DNA of 64,000 nt from Sphingomonas sp. (lineage in GTDB: Bacteria; Pseudomonadota; Alphaproteobacteria; Sphingomonadales; Sphingomonadaceae), in the NCBI RefSeq assembly GCF_003248515.1, contig NZ_QFOB01000013.1, positions 1 to 64,000 on the forward strand. The letters are read 5' to 3'. Both the position numbers and the translations under genes were made by a program. The notes beneath the pieces were generated by a model. That model searched no databases. It was not told the origin of the DNA and worked only from the letters and a program-made list of their open reading frames with translations. Within the stretch, counting starts at the first letter, position 1. Every line of letters begins with the position of its first letter. Positions 7,811 through 16,627 of this stretch are shown in pieces.

Positions 7811-10075
7811 ATGCCCCGTCCCGCACGTCCCGCGCCCGGCCTCCCCAGCCGCCAGCAGATCCTCGATTTCATCGCCTCCAGCGAGACGCCCGCCGACAAG
7901 CGCGAGATCGCACGCGCCTTCGGCCTGCACGGGCAGGAGAAGATCACGCTGAAGGCCCTGCTCAAGGACATGGCCGACGAGGGGCTGATCGATAGCGCGC
8001 CGGGCCGCGCCTTCCACAAGATGGGCGGCGTGCCGAAGGTGACGGTGCTGCGCGTGGTGGACGTGAGCGACGGCGGGCAGGCGTTCGCCGTGCCGGAGAG
8101 CTGGCATGCCGATCAGCCGCCGCCGCGGCTTCGCGTGGTGGAGCGTGGACGCAAGGGCGGCGCGTTCGCCGTGGGCGATCGGATGCTCGCACGGACGGAG
8201 GAGGCCGGGCAGGGCTGGGTCGCGCATCCGATGAAGCGCCTGGCGCGCGGCGAGGAAATGATCCTCGGGGTGCTCCACAAGGAGGGCGACCGCCTCTGGC
8301 TGAAGCCGGTCGACAAGCGCGAGAAGCGCGAATTGCAGGTGTCCGACGCGGGCGAGGCGCAGGCGGGCGATCTGGTGCTGGCCGAGAAGGCCGGCCGCCC
8401 GCCGCGCATCATGGCGCGGGTGACGGAAAAACTGGGGCAGCCGTTCGAGCCGCGCAGCTTCAGCCTGATCGCGATCCACAAGTTCGGCATCCCAGATCAT
8501 TTCGCGGAAGAGACGATCCAGGAGGCGGAGCGCATGGCCCGCCAGCCGCTTGGCGATGGGCGCGAGGATCTGCGCCATCTGCCGATCGTGGCGATCGATC
8601 CCGCCGATGCGCGCGATCATGACGATGCGGTGTGGGCCGCGCCGGATGAGGATCCCGCCAATCCCGGCGGCTACAAGGCGGTCGTCGCGATCGCGGACGT
8701 GAGTTTCTACGTTCGCCCGGGATCGGATCTGGATCGCGAGGCGAGGCGGCGCGGCAACAGCGTCTATTTCCCCGATCGCGTCGTGCCGATGCTGCCCGAG
8801 ACGCTCTCGGCCGACATCTGCTCGCTCAAGGAGGGCGCGGATCGCGCCGCGCTCGCCTGCCACCTGACGATTGCGGCGGACGGCACGCTCAGGGCGTGGC
8901 GCTTCTCCCGCGCGATCGTCCGCATCGCCGCGAATATCGCCTATGAGGATGCGCAGGCCGCGATCGACGGGCGTGGCGATGTGGTGTTGAAGGCGGTGCC
9001 GCCCGAGCTTCTGGAGGATGCCCTCAGGCCGCTCTGGGCCGCCTGGGCGCTCCTTGCCAAGGCGCGCGACAAGCGCGAGCCGCTGGATCTCGATCTGCCC
9101 GAGCGCCGCGTGATGCTGGACGAGAAGGGGCGCATCCTTTCGGTGGCCCCGCGCGAGCGGCTGGATGCGCACCGGCTGATCGAGGATTATATGATCGCCG
9201 CTAACGTCGCCGCCGCCAAGGCGCTGGAGGCGAAGAAGGCGCAGGTCATGTATCGCGTGCACGAGGCGCCGAGCCGCGAGAAGCTGGTGGCGCTCAAGGA
9301 TTATCTGGAGACGTTCGATATCTCCTTCGCGCTGGGGCAGGTGATCCGCCCCGCCACGTTCAACCGCATCATCGAGAAGGTGGGCGACGTGGATTTCCGG
9401 CCGCAGATCATGGAACAGATCCTGCGTTCGCAGACGCAGGCTTATTATGCGCCGGTGAATCCGGGGCATTTCGGCCTCAGCCTGGGAAGCTACGCGCATT
9501 TCACCAGCCCGATCCGTCGCTATTCGGATCTGCTCGTCCATCGTTCGCTGGTGGGTGCCTACCGGCTGGAGCCGGCCATCGAGCAGACGCGCCTCGCGCC
9601 GGCGGATGCGGCCGATCTCACTGCCGTCGGCCAGTCAATCTCGGCCGCCGAGCGGCGGGCGATGGAGGCTGAACGCGAGACGATCGATCGCTATGTCGCC
9701 GCCTTCATGGCCACGAAGGTGGGCGAACTGGTCGAGACGCGGATCACCGGCGTCAAGAGTTTCGGCTTCTTCGCCACGGTGGAGGGGCTGGGCGGCGACG
9801 GGCTGGTGCCGGTCTCCACGCTGGGCGCGGAGCGCTTCCGCTATGACGAGGCGGCGCAGGCGCTGGAGGGCGAGGAGAGCGGCGATCGCTATGTGCGCGG
9901 AATGATGCTCACGTTGCGACTGGTGGAGGCGGATCCGATCGGCGGCTCGCTCCGCTTCGAACTGGCCGAAGGCGCAAACCATCTGCCGATGCGCGGCGGC
10001 CCGCGCCGGGATCGGATGAAGATGGGCCGGCGCGGCCGCCCGTCGAACATCCGCCACAACGGCAAGAGACGGTAG
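7811..10075 (+). CDS. rnr: Ribonuclease R
   Basis: A 754-residue 3'-5' exoribonuclease that degrades structured RNA and matures or recycles rRNA and tmRNA-tagged messages in the cytoplasm. Domain order is classical: N-terminal winged helix (about 10-70), cold-shock-like domains (about 75-230), the RNB catalytic domain (about 245-590) with the metal-binding motif IDPADARDHDDA at residues 262-273, an S1 domain (about 625-710), and a basic tail rich in Arg/Lys (GGPRRDRMKMGRRGR). Length matches the family. ATG 7811 leaves a complete winged-helix domain. Confidence 0.97.
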   Translation: MPRPARPAPGLPSRQQILDFIASSETPADKREIARAFGLHGQEKITLKALLKDMADEGLIDSAPGRAFHKMGGVPKVTVLRVVDVSDGGQAFAVPESWHADQPPPRLRVVERGRKGGAFAVGDRMLARTEEAGQGWVAHPMKRLARGEEMILGVLHKEGDRLWLKPVDKREKRELQVSDAGEAQAGDLVLAEKAGRPPRIMARVTEKLGQPFEPRSFSLIAIHKFGIPDHFAEETIQEAERMARQPLGDGREDLRHLPIVAIDPADARDHDDAVWAAPDEDPANPGGYKAVVAIADVSFYVRPGSDLDREARRRGNSVYFPDRVVPMLPETLSADICSLKEGADRAALACHLTIAADGTLRAWRFSRAIVRIAANIAYEDAQAAIDGRGDVVLKAVPPELLEDALRPLWAAWALLAKARDKREPLDLDLPERRVMLDEKGRILSVAPRERLDAHRLIEDYMIAANVAAAKALEAKKAQVMYRVHEAPSREKLVALKDYLETFDISFALGQVIRPATFNRIIEKVGDVDFRPQIMEQILRSQTQAYYAPVNPGHFGLSLGSYAHFTSPIRRYSDLLVHRSLVGAYRLEPAIEQTRLAPADAADLTAVGQSISAAERRAMEAERETIDRYVAAFMATKVGELVETRITGVKSFGFFATVEGLGGDGLVPVSTLGAERFRYDEAAQALEGEESGDRYVRGMMLTLRLVEADPIGGSLRFELAEGANHLPMRGGPRRDRMKMGRRGRPSNIRHNGKRR

Positions 10076-10106
10076 CACCGGGCGGGATCGGGCGCCGGCC
10101 CGGTGC
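10075..10106 (+). terminator. Hairpin overlapping the rnr stop codon
   Basis: GCACCGGGC (10075-10083) pairs perfectly with GCCCGGTGC (10098-10106); the left arm begins on the last base of the TAG stop. No T-run follows. Likely a transcript-end structure for rnr, since the next gene starts about 220 bases later. Confidence 0.4.
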
Positions 10107-10323
10107 GACGGCCGCTTGCCCCCATCCGTTCGTGCCGGGCCGTTCCCGATCGGCGTGGAAACGGGAGCTGTGCTCCGGCGGGTTCGGCATATCCGTTCCG
10201 GGCGCCCGTCATCCATGCGCCGTTTTCGCGGGAATGAGGCATTTCGGGGATGAGCCGTTGGAACGGCTCCGTGCGCGCGCCGTTGGCTGATGGAGTTCCC
10301 CGCGACCGGAGTGCGCGCCCCTG

Positions 10324-11406
10324 ATGACCCTGATCCCCGGCATCCCGCCATGGCTGGCGGATATCGTGTCGGTCGCCGTCGCGATCGTCGCCGCCCTTCT
10401 GCTCCATCGCGTCGCGATATTCGTCGCGGTGCGCGCCGCCCGGCGGACATCCACGATCGTCGATGACGTGATGCTGGAATGCCTGAGCACGCCGATCCGC
10501 TGGCTCCTCATCCTGCTGGCCCTGGGGGCGGTCCAGCCCGCGCTGGATATGGGCGAGGGCATGCAGATCGTGTGGCGGCGCATCGTCGGCCTGTTGGGTC
10601 CCGCCTTGCTCGGCTGGCTGGCGGTCCGCCTGCTCGGCGCATTCCAGAGGATCGTGCTGGCGCAGGCTGATATCAGCGTGGAGGATAATCTGCGCGCCCG
10701 CCGCCGCCGCACCCGCGCCAGCATCCTCCATCGCGTCGCGACGTTCGTGGTGCTGGGCGTCACCTTCTGCCTGATGCTGATGAGCATTCCCAGCATCCGC
10801 ACGATCGGCGTGACGCTGATCGCGTCCGCCGGCCTCGCCGCACTGGCGATCGGCGCGGCGGCCCAGCCCGCGCTCAAGAATCTGATCGCGGGTCTCCAGA
10901 TGGCGTTCACCGAACCAATCCGGCTGGACGATGTGGTCATCATCGATGGCGAATGGGGGCGGATCGAGGATATCAGGCTGACGTTCGTGGTCGTGCGGAT
11001 CTGGGATGATCGCCGCCTCGTCGTGCCGGTTTCCAAATTCCTGGAAGACAGTTTCCAGAACTGGACGCGCGAAACCAGCCAGCTGCTCGGCAGCGTTTTC
11101 TGGCAGCTCGATCCGGCGACGGACATCGCTCGGCTGCGCGCGAAGCTGGGCGATGTCGTCCAGGCCAATCCACGCTGGGACAAGCGCTTCTTCAACCTTC
11201 AGGTGACAGAGGCGCGCTCGGATGCGATCGAGGTGCGCGCCCTGATGACGGCGCGTGACGCCAGCACCGCTTTCGATCTGCGCTGCGACGTGCGCGAGGC
11301 GATGCTGGATTTCATGCGCCGCGAAATGCCGGAGGCATTCGTGCGCAATCGCGCCGATCTGGTGATTCAGTCGACCGGATCGGGAGAAGGCATGGCGGCG
11401 GCCTGA
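10324..11406 (+). CDS. Mechanosensitive ion channel, MscS family
   Basis: A 360-residue inner-membrane channel that opens on membrane tension to release solutes during osmotic down-shock. About four hydrophobic segments occupy residues 5-185. The pore-lining TM3 is Gly/Ala-rich (LIASAGLAALAIGAAAQPAL), followed by KNLIAGLQMAFTEPIRLDDVV and the beta domain GEWGRIEDIRLTFVVVRIWD, the best-conserved MscS signature. Larger than E. coli MscS (286) because of extra N-terminal helices. Its 3' end overlaps the convergent otsA by 40 bases. Placement beside trehalose synthesis fits osmotic stress biology, though this is only context. Confidence 0.93.
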   Translation: MTLIPGIPPWLADIVSVAVAIVAALLLHRVAIFVAVRAARRTSTIVDDVMLECLSTPIRWLLILLALGAVQPALDMGEGMQIVWRRIVGLLGPALLGWLAVRLLGAFQRIVLAQADISVEDNLRARRRRTRASILHRVATFVVLGVTFCLMLMSIPSIRTIGVTLIASAGLAALAIGAAAQPALKNLIAGLQMAFTEPIRLDDVVIIDGEWGRIEDIRLTFVVVRIWDDRRLVVPVSKFLEDSFQNWTRETSQLLGSVFWQLDPATDIARLRAKLGDVVQANPRWDKRFFNLQVTEARSDAIEVRALMTARDASTAFDLRCDVREAMLDFMRREMPEAFVRNRADLVIQSTGSGEGMAAA

Positions 11407-12776
11407 GGCGTGTTGATGAGCGCATCGGTGAAGCATTGCCGCCACCAGATCACGTCCTCGCGCTGGACATTGTCCATCAGCGCGCGCCACCGCGCGATCC
11501 GCTCGTCGCGCGACATGCGCAGCGCCGTGAGGATCGCATCGGACATCTCCTCCGCGCTGTAGGGATTGACGATCACGGCCTCCTTCAGCTGGAGCGCCGC
11601 GCCCGCGAAGCGCGAGAGGATCAGCACGCCGGGATCCTCGGGATCCTGCGCCGCTACATATTCCTTGGCGACAAGGTTCATGCCGTCGCGCAGGGGGGTG
11701 ACCAGCCCGATGCGGGCGGCGCGATAGACGCCGGCAAGCACATCGCGCGGATAGCCCTGGTTCACATAGCGGATCGGCACCCAATCCAGATCGGCATAGG
11801 CTCCGTTGATGCGTCCGGCGAGGCCCTCCAGCCCCGTGCGGATCTTCTGGTAGGTTTCGACCGATCCTCGCGAGGGCGGCGCGATCTGGAGCAGGAATAC
11901 TTCCTTCCGCTCGCCCGGATGTTCCTTGAGGAAGCGCTCATAGCCGAGGAAGCGTTCCTCGAGGCCCTTGGAATAATCGAGCCGGTCGACACCGACGATC
12001 ATGTCGCGGCCAACGGCGCTGTCGCGCATCTGGCGGAAGGCGAGGCGCGCGCGCGTGCTCTGCGAAAGCTCGGCAAATTCCTTGGCGTCGATGCCGATCG
12101 GCGCGGCGATCGCGCGCAGCGTGCGCCCCTTGAGCGTGACGAGATCGCCTTCCACCGATCCGCCAAGCTCGTTGGTGACGAAATCGAAGAAGGATTGCAG
12201 CCATTCCTGCGTGTGAAAGCCTATGACATCATAGGCGAAGAGCGTGGTGACCAGTTCCTCCGCCTCGGGCAGCGTCGAAAGCAGGCGCTGCGGCGGCCAC
12301 GGAATGTGGAGGAAGAAGCCGATCCGGTTTTCGCATCCGCGCCGGCGCAGTTCCTCGCCCAGCGGCAGCAGATGATAATCCTGGATCCAGACGATATCGT
12401 CCGGCTCGATCAGCGGGCGGACGGTTTCGGCGAACCGTTCGTTGACCCGCTGATAGCCCCCGGCGAAGCCGCGCTCATATTCCGCCAGATCGATCCGATA
12501 GTGGAACAGCGGCCAGAGCGTGCGGTTCGCATAGCCGTCATAATATTCCTCGACGTCCTGCTCCTCCAGATCGACCGTGGCGGTCGTCACGTCATGCGCG
12601 CGCTGGAAATTGATGTGGCCGTTAAACTGCTCGGTGGTCTCGCCCGACCAGCCGAACCAGATGCCGCGATATTCGCGCAGCGCCGCCGAGAGGGCGACGG
12701 CGAGGCCACCCTGCGCGCCCGAATGGGAGCCGGTAGGGGCCGAGACGCGGTTGGAGATGACGATCAGTCTGCTCAT
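11367..12776 (-). CDS. otsA: Trehalose-6-phosphate synthase
   Basis: A GT20 enzyme of 469 residues that joins UDP-glucose and glucose-6-phosphate to trehalose-6-phosphate. Motifs visible: the N-terminal RVSAPTGSHSGAQGGLA substrate loop, WIQDYHLLPLGEELR, the GVDRLDYSKGLEERF phosphate/UDP-binding motif, and LRDGMNLVAKEYVAAQ. The frame stays open far upstream, but ATG 12776 begins MSRLIVISNR and overlaps the GH15 stop as ATGA. Third gene of the otsB-GH15-otsA operon; its tail runs 40 bases into the end of the convergent MscS gene. Confidence 0.96.
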   Translation of the reverse strand: MSRLIVISNRVSAPTGSHSGAQGGLAVALSAALREYRGIWFGWSGETTEQFNGHINFQRAHDVTTATVDLEEQDVEEYYDGYANRTLWPLFHYRIDLAEYERGFAGGYQRVNERFAETVRPLIEPDDIVWIQDYHLLPLGEELRRRGCENRIGFFLHIPWPPQRLLSTLPEAEELVTTLFAYDVIGFHTQEWLQSFFDFVTNELGGSVEGDLVTLKGRTLRAIAAPIGIDAKEFAELSQSTRARLAFRQMRDSAVGRDMIVGVDRLDYSKGLEERFLGYERFLKEHPGERKEVFLLQIAPPSRGSVETYQKIRTGLEGLAGRINGAYADLDWVPIRYVNQGYPRDVLAGVYRAARIGLVTPLRDGMNLVAKEYVAAQDPEDPGVLILSRFAGAALQLKEAVIVNPYSAEEMSDAILTALRMSRDERIARWRALMDNVQREDVIWWRQCFTDALINTPQAAAMPSPDPVD

Positions 12777-14557
12777 CGGATGCTTGTCCACGGTTTGCTC
12801 AGCATCGCGGCGCAGTTGATCATGCCGACGAGCGAATAGGTTTGCGGATAATTGCCCCAGAGCTCGCCCGTCACAGGATCGATATCCTCCGACAGCAGCC
12901 CCGCGGACGTCCGCCTTCCCAGCACCTCTTCGAAAAGGGCGCGTGCATCCTCCGTCCGGCCCGTCGCCTGAAGCGCTTCGATCAGCCAGAATGTGCAGAC
13001 GTTGAAGGCGGTTTCGGGCAGGCCGAAATCGTCTTCCGTCGCATAGCGCAGCATGTGCGATCCCCGCCGAAGCCCTTCCTCGACCGCCTTCAGCGTGCCG
13101 AGAAAGCGGGGGTCGTCGGGCGAAAGGAAGCGCAGATCCAGAAGCTGGATCAGGCTGGCATCCAGATCGTCGCCCGAAAAGGTGGCGGACATGCGGTTCG
13201 TCTCCGGACGCCACGCCGATGCGATGATGCCATCCTTGATCCTGCCGGCGCGATCATTCCAGTAATCGCGCCTGTCATCCAGGCCCAGGACGTGCGCGGC
13301 ATTGGCCAGGCGATCGCACGCCGCCCAGCACATGGCGGAGGAATAGGTGTGCACGCTCTGGCGCGTGCGCAATTCCCACAGGCCGGCATCGGGCTGGTCA
13401 TGAAACTGCCAGGCGCGCTCGCCCACCTTCTCCAGCGCCTCGAAATCCTCGATCGTGGCGGGGCGGAACAGGCGGCGATCGAAGAAGGCCTGCACGTTGC
13501 ACAGCACGATCTGGCCATAGGCGTCGTGCTGGATCTGCTCATAGGCCTGATTGCCCACGCGCACAGGCCCCATGCCGCGATAGCCCGCCAGATCGGGCGC
13601 GAACCGCTCCACCAGCGTCGCCTCGCCCAGAACGCCATAGAGCGGCTGGATATGGCCGCCCCGGGCGCTGTCGACGATGTTGCGCAGATATTGAAGATAG
13701 CCTTCCAGCACATCCAGCGCGCCCAGCCGGTTCAGCGCCTGCACGGTATAATAAGCGTCGCGGATCCAGCAGTAGCGATAATCCCAGTTGCGCTGCGATC
13801 CGGCATGTTCGGGGATCGACGTGGTGAGCGCCGCGACGATCGCGCCCGTCTCCTCATGCTGGCAGAGCTTCAGCGTGATCGCGGATCGGATGACGACATC
13901 CTGCCATTCCAGCGGGATGGCGAGGCCGCGCACCCAATGCTGCCATTCCTGCGTAGTCGCGTAGAGCATTTCCTCGATCGTCGCGCCGACATTGCGATCG
14001 AAGCTCTCGTCCGGGCCGAGGAAGAAATAGAGGGGGTGTTCGACGCGGAAGGCGCGCTCTTCCTGGATCAGGCCGACGGGCGCCGTGGTCGTCAGCCGCA
14101 ACGTGATCCCGTCGCCGGGAAAGCGGATATGGTTCGAGCCGCCCGTGCGGATCGCGCAGCCGCCGCCCCAGCCGCATGTCGGCCGCAGCTTCACTCGGAT
14201 GCGCGGGCTGCCGGAGAGCGGCTTCACGATCCGGCAGAAGGCGGTAGGGCGGTAATTGCGCCCGAGCCGCTCGAAACGGGGGCAGAAATCTGTGATTTCG
14301 ATCGAATTGCCCGAAGAATCGGTCAGGCGGCTGATGAGGATCGGCGTGTTGCGGACATAGGTCTGCTCGATCGTCGCCACGTCTTCCAGCTCGATCGCCC
14401 AGAAACCGGTTTCCGGCGCTTCCCCGCCGATGAGCGCGGAGAAGAGCGGATCGCCGTCCACGCGCGGCACGCAGCCCCACACGAACCGCGCCTCGCGATC
14501 GACCAGCGCGCTGACCTGGCAATTGCCGATCGGCCAGAGATCGAGATCGGGCTTCAT
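12773..14557 (-). CDS. Glycoside hydrolase family 15 protein (glucoamylase/trehalase-like)
   Basis: A 594-residue cytoplasmic-looking GH15 enzyme (no signal peptide). The N-terminal beta-sandwich is followed by an (alpha/alpha)6 barrel with the motifs WDYRYCWIRDAYYT (general acid region) and SEDIDPVTGELWGNYPQTYSLVG (catalytic base region). GH15 members of this length, between ots genes, include actinobacterial trehalases as well as glucoamylases, so trehalose hydrolysis or alpha-glucan cleavage are both possible. It overlaps otsB by ATGA upstream and otsA by ATGA downstream, so the three are made together. Confidence 0.92.
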   Translation of the reverse strand: MKPDLDLWPIGNCQVSALVDREARFVWGCVPRVDGDPLFSALIGGEAPETGFWAIELEDVATIEQTYVRNTPILISRLTDSSGNSIEITDFCPRFERLGRNYRPTAFCRIVKPLSGSPRIRVKLRPTCGWGGGCAIRTGGSNHIRFPGDGITLRLTTTAPVGLIQEERAFRVEHPLYFFLGPDESFDRNVGATIEEMLYATTQEWQHWVRGLAIPLEWQDVVIRSAITLKLCQHEETGAIVAALTTSIPEHAGSQRNWDYRYCWIRDAYYTVQALNRLGALDVLEGYLQYLRNIVDSARGGHIQPLYGVLGEATLVERFAPDLAGYRGMGPVRVGNQAYEQIQHDAYGQIVLCNVQAFFDRRLFRPATIEDFEALEKVGERAWQFHDQPDAGLWELRTRQSVHTYSSAMCWAACDRLANAAHVLGLDDRRDYWNDRAGRIKDGIIASAWRPETNRMSATFSGDDLDASLIQLLDLRFLSPDDPRFLGTLKAVEEGLRRGSHMLRYATEDDFGLPETAFNVCTFWLIEALQATGRTEDARALFEEVLGRRTSAGLLSEDIDPVTGELWGNYPQTYSLVGMINCAAMLSKPWTSIR

Positions 14558-15321
14558 GCCGCGGCCTCCGTGGCGGCGGCCAGCCAGTCGATCGTCTCGG
14601 TCACACCTTCCAGGCGATAGCGTGCCGCACTCGGGCGATCCGCGCCGACGAGGACGCCGGCTCCACCCAGCTTCCGGGCCATGGCGAAGGCGGCTTCGTC
14701 CGTCACGTCATCCCCGAAGACCAGCGGGCGCGTACCCGCCATCGGCGGTTCGTTCATGAAGGTGGCGACAGCGGCGCCCTTGTCCGCGCCGAGCATGCGC
14801 AGTTCGACCACCATCTTGCCGTGAAGCACCTCGATGTCGCTCGCTTCGGCGAGATTTTCAGCAAAGGAGCGGCAGGCCCGCTCCTCGTCCGGCGCCTGGC
14901 GATAGTGAAGCGCGATGCCGAACGGCTTGGTCTCCACCAGCACGCCCGGCCGGCTCCTGCCGAACGTTTCGAGCCGGGATCGCGTCGGTGCCAGCCAGGC
15001 GGGCGGCTGGGCATCGCGGCGGCTGCCATCCGGCCAGAGCATCTCGGCCCCATGGCTGCCGCTGAACACCAGCTGGGGTATCTCCAGCAGTGCCGCGATC
15101 TGCGCGAGAGGACGCCCGGTGACGATCGCCACGCGGCCGGGCAGGGCGGACTCCAGAGCTGCCAGCGTGCCCAAAAGGCGATCGCTGACGATCACCGCCT
15201 CCGGCCGATCCGCAATATCCACCAATGTGCCGTCGAAATCGAGGAACAGGCTCGCATCGCGGATCAGATCCACAGGAGGCGCGAGCCGGCCGCCGACGAT
15301 GGTCGTCGTCTCTTGCTGCAT
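14554..15321 (-). CDS. otsB: Trehalose-phosphatase
   Basis: A 255-residue HAD-superfamily phosphatase that releases trehalose from trehalose-6-phosphate. Motif I is LFLDFDGTLVDIADRPE (nucleophile Asp near residue 32); the TGRPLAQI motif II region and GDDVTDEAAFAMA motif IV are also intact. The frame is open another 57 codons upstream, but ATG 15321 (MQQETTTIVGG) gives the family length and leaves room for a promoter. First gene of the trehalose operon, coupled to GH15 by a 4-base overlap. Confidence 0.95.
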   Translation of the reverse strand: MQQETTTIVGGRLAPPVDLIRDASLFLDFDGTLVDIADRPEAVIVSDRLLGTLAALESALPGRVAIVTGRPLAQIAALLEIPQLVFSGSHGAEMLWPDGSRRDAQPPAWLAPTRSRLETFGRSRPGVLVETKPFGIALHYRQAPDEERACRSFAENLAEASDIEVLHGKMVVELRMLGADKGAAVATFMNEPPMAGTRPLVFGDDVTDEAAFAMARKLGGAGVLVGADRPSAARYRLEGVTETIDWLAAATEAAA

Positions 15322-15391
15322 CACGGTAGAAAGGATTCGGGGCCGGATCGTTCCACGTCCGCCCCGATTCTCCGGCAGGGACGACGAAGCG

Positions 15392-16627
15392 TTAGGAAGC
15401 GGCGGCGAGTTCCTTGAGTGGCACCGCAGCATCGGCCAGCCGCGCGGGATCGGGCGCGATCCCGCCGGCCACCAGCGCCTTGCCCTGAACATAATCCTTG
15501 GTGGCGTTCACGCAATCGAGCGCGATCACCCGGCCACCCTTCAGATAGACGAGGCTGAAGCTCCGGCTGGCGGTATCGCCACGCTGGACCACGGCATCGT
15601 GGCCGATCGAGAGGCCCACCGTCTGCAGGCGCAAATCATATTGGTTCGACCAGAACCAGGGCACGGAATCGTAGGTGACGTCCGCGCCGGTGATCGTCTT
15701 GGCCACCACGGTTGCCTGATCGTTTGCATTCTGCACCGATTCCACGCGGATGGTGGCACCCTCCGCATAGCCGTTGCTGTGGAGCGCGCAGTCTCCGATA
15801 GCGAAGATATCGGGCAGGCTGGTGCGGCACCGGTCATCCACGGACACGCCGTTGCCGCCCTCGGCGCCCGCCGCGATCAGGGGTTCGACCGCCGGCACGA
15901 TGCCGATGCCGACGATCACCATCTGGCAATCCAGCACCTCGCCATCGTGCAGGCGCACGCCGGTGACCTTGCCATCCGCGCCTTCGAGGCAATCCACCCT
16001 GGCGCCGAGCCGCACCTCCACGCCATGGGCGCGATGCTCCGCCTCGTAGAAGCGCGACAGCGGCTCGCCGGCCACGCGCGCCAGCACGCGATCCAGCGCC
16101 TCCAGCAGCACCACCTGCTTGCCGAACTTGGCGAGCACCGCCGCCGCCTCCAGCCCGATATAGCCGCCACCGATCACGACGGCGCGGGTGATGCCGTCCA
16201 GTTCGTCCATCATCCGGTCCGCATCGGCGCGGGTGCGCACCGTGTGGACGCCGGCCAGATCGTGGCCGGAGCAGACCAGCCGGCGCGGTTTTCCGCCGGT
16301 TGCCCAGATGAGCTTGCCATAGCCGATCGTCGCGCCATCCTCGGTCGTGATGCTGTGCGCGGCGGGATCGACGGCGATCACCTTGCGGCCCAGCAGCATC
16401 GCGATGTTGCGCTCCTCCCAGAAGGCCGGCTGGCGGATCAGGATCCGCTCGAAAGTCTTCTCCTTCGCGAGATAATCCTTGGAAAGAGGCGGGCGTTCAT
16501 AGGGAAGTTCGGGTTCGTCGCCGATCATCGCGATCGTGCCCTCGAACTTGTTCTGCCGAAGCGCGATCGCGGCCTGCGCGCCACCATGGCCCGCCCCGAC
16601 AATCACGACGTCATATGCTTGCCCCAC
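15392..16627 (-). CDS. NAD(P)/FAD-dependent oxidoreductase, ferredoxin/rhodocoxin reductase type
   Basis: A 411-residue flavoprotein of the class that reduces [2Fe-2S] ferredoxins, often for cytochrome P450s or dioxygenases. The FAD-binding Rossmann motif VIVGAGHGGAQAA lies at the N-terminus, with RPPLSKDYL conserved in this group at about residue 45. The NADH-binding motif VVIGGGYIGLEAA lies near residue 150, and DDRCRTSLPDIFAIGDCA is the second FAD contact. The C-terminal reductase domain is present. No ferredoxin or P450 gene is adjacent, so its partner is not visible here. Cytoplasmic, apparently monocistronic. Confidence 0.92.
   Translation of the reverse strand: MGQAYDVVIVGAGHGGAQAAIALRQNKFEGTIAMIGDEPELPYERPPLSKDYLAKEKTFERILIRQPAFWEERNIAMLLGRKVIAVDPAAHSITTEDGATIGYGKLIWATGGKPRRLVCSGHDLAGVHTVRTRADADRMMDELDGITRAVVIGGGYIGLEAAAVLAKFGKQVVLLEALDRVLARVAGEPLSRFYEAEHRAHGVEVRLGARVDCLEGADGKVTGVRLHDGEVLDCQMVIVGIGIVPAVEPLIAAGAEGGNGVSVDDRCRTSLPDIFAIGDCALHSNGYAEGATIRVESVQNANDQATVVAKTITGADVTYDSVPWFWSNQYDLRLQTVGLSIGHDAVVQRGDTASRSFSLVYLKGGRVIALDCVNATKDYVQGKALVAGGIAPDPARLADAAVPLKELAAAS

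Noticed and set aside
7499..9541. A 680-codon minus-strand frame opposite RNase R
   Set aside because: Same kind of shadow: low-complexity His/Arg/Leu-rich translation, fully covered by the conserved rnr gene.
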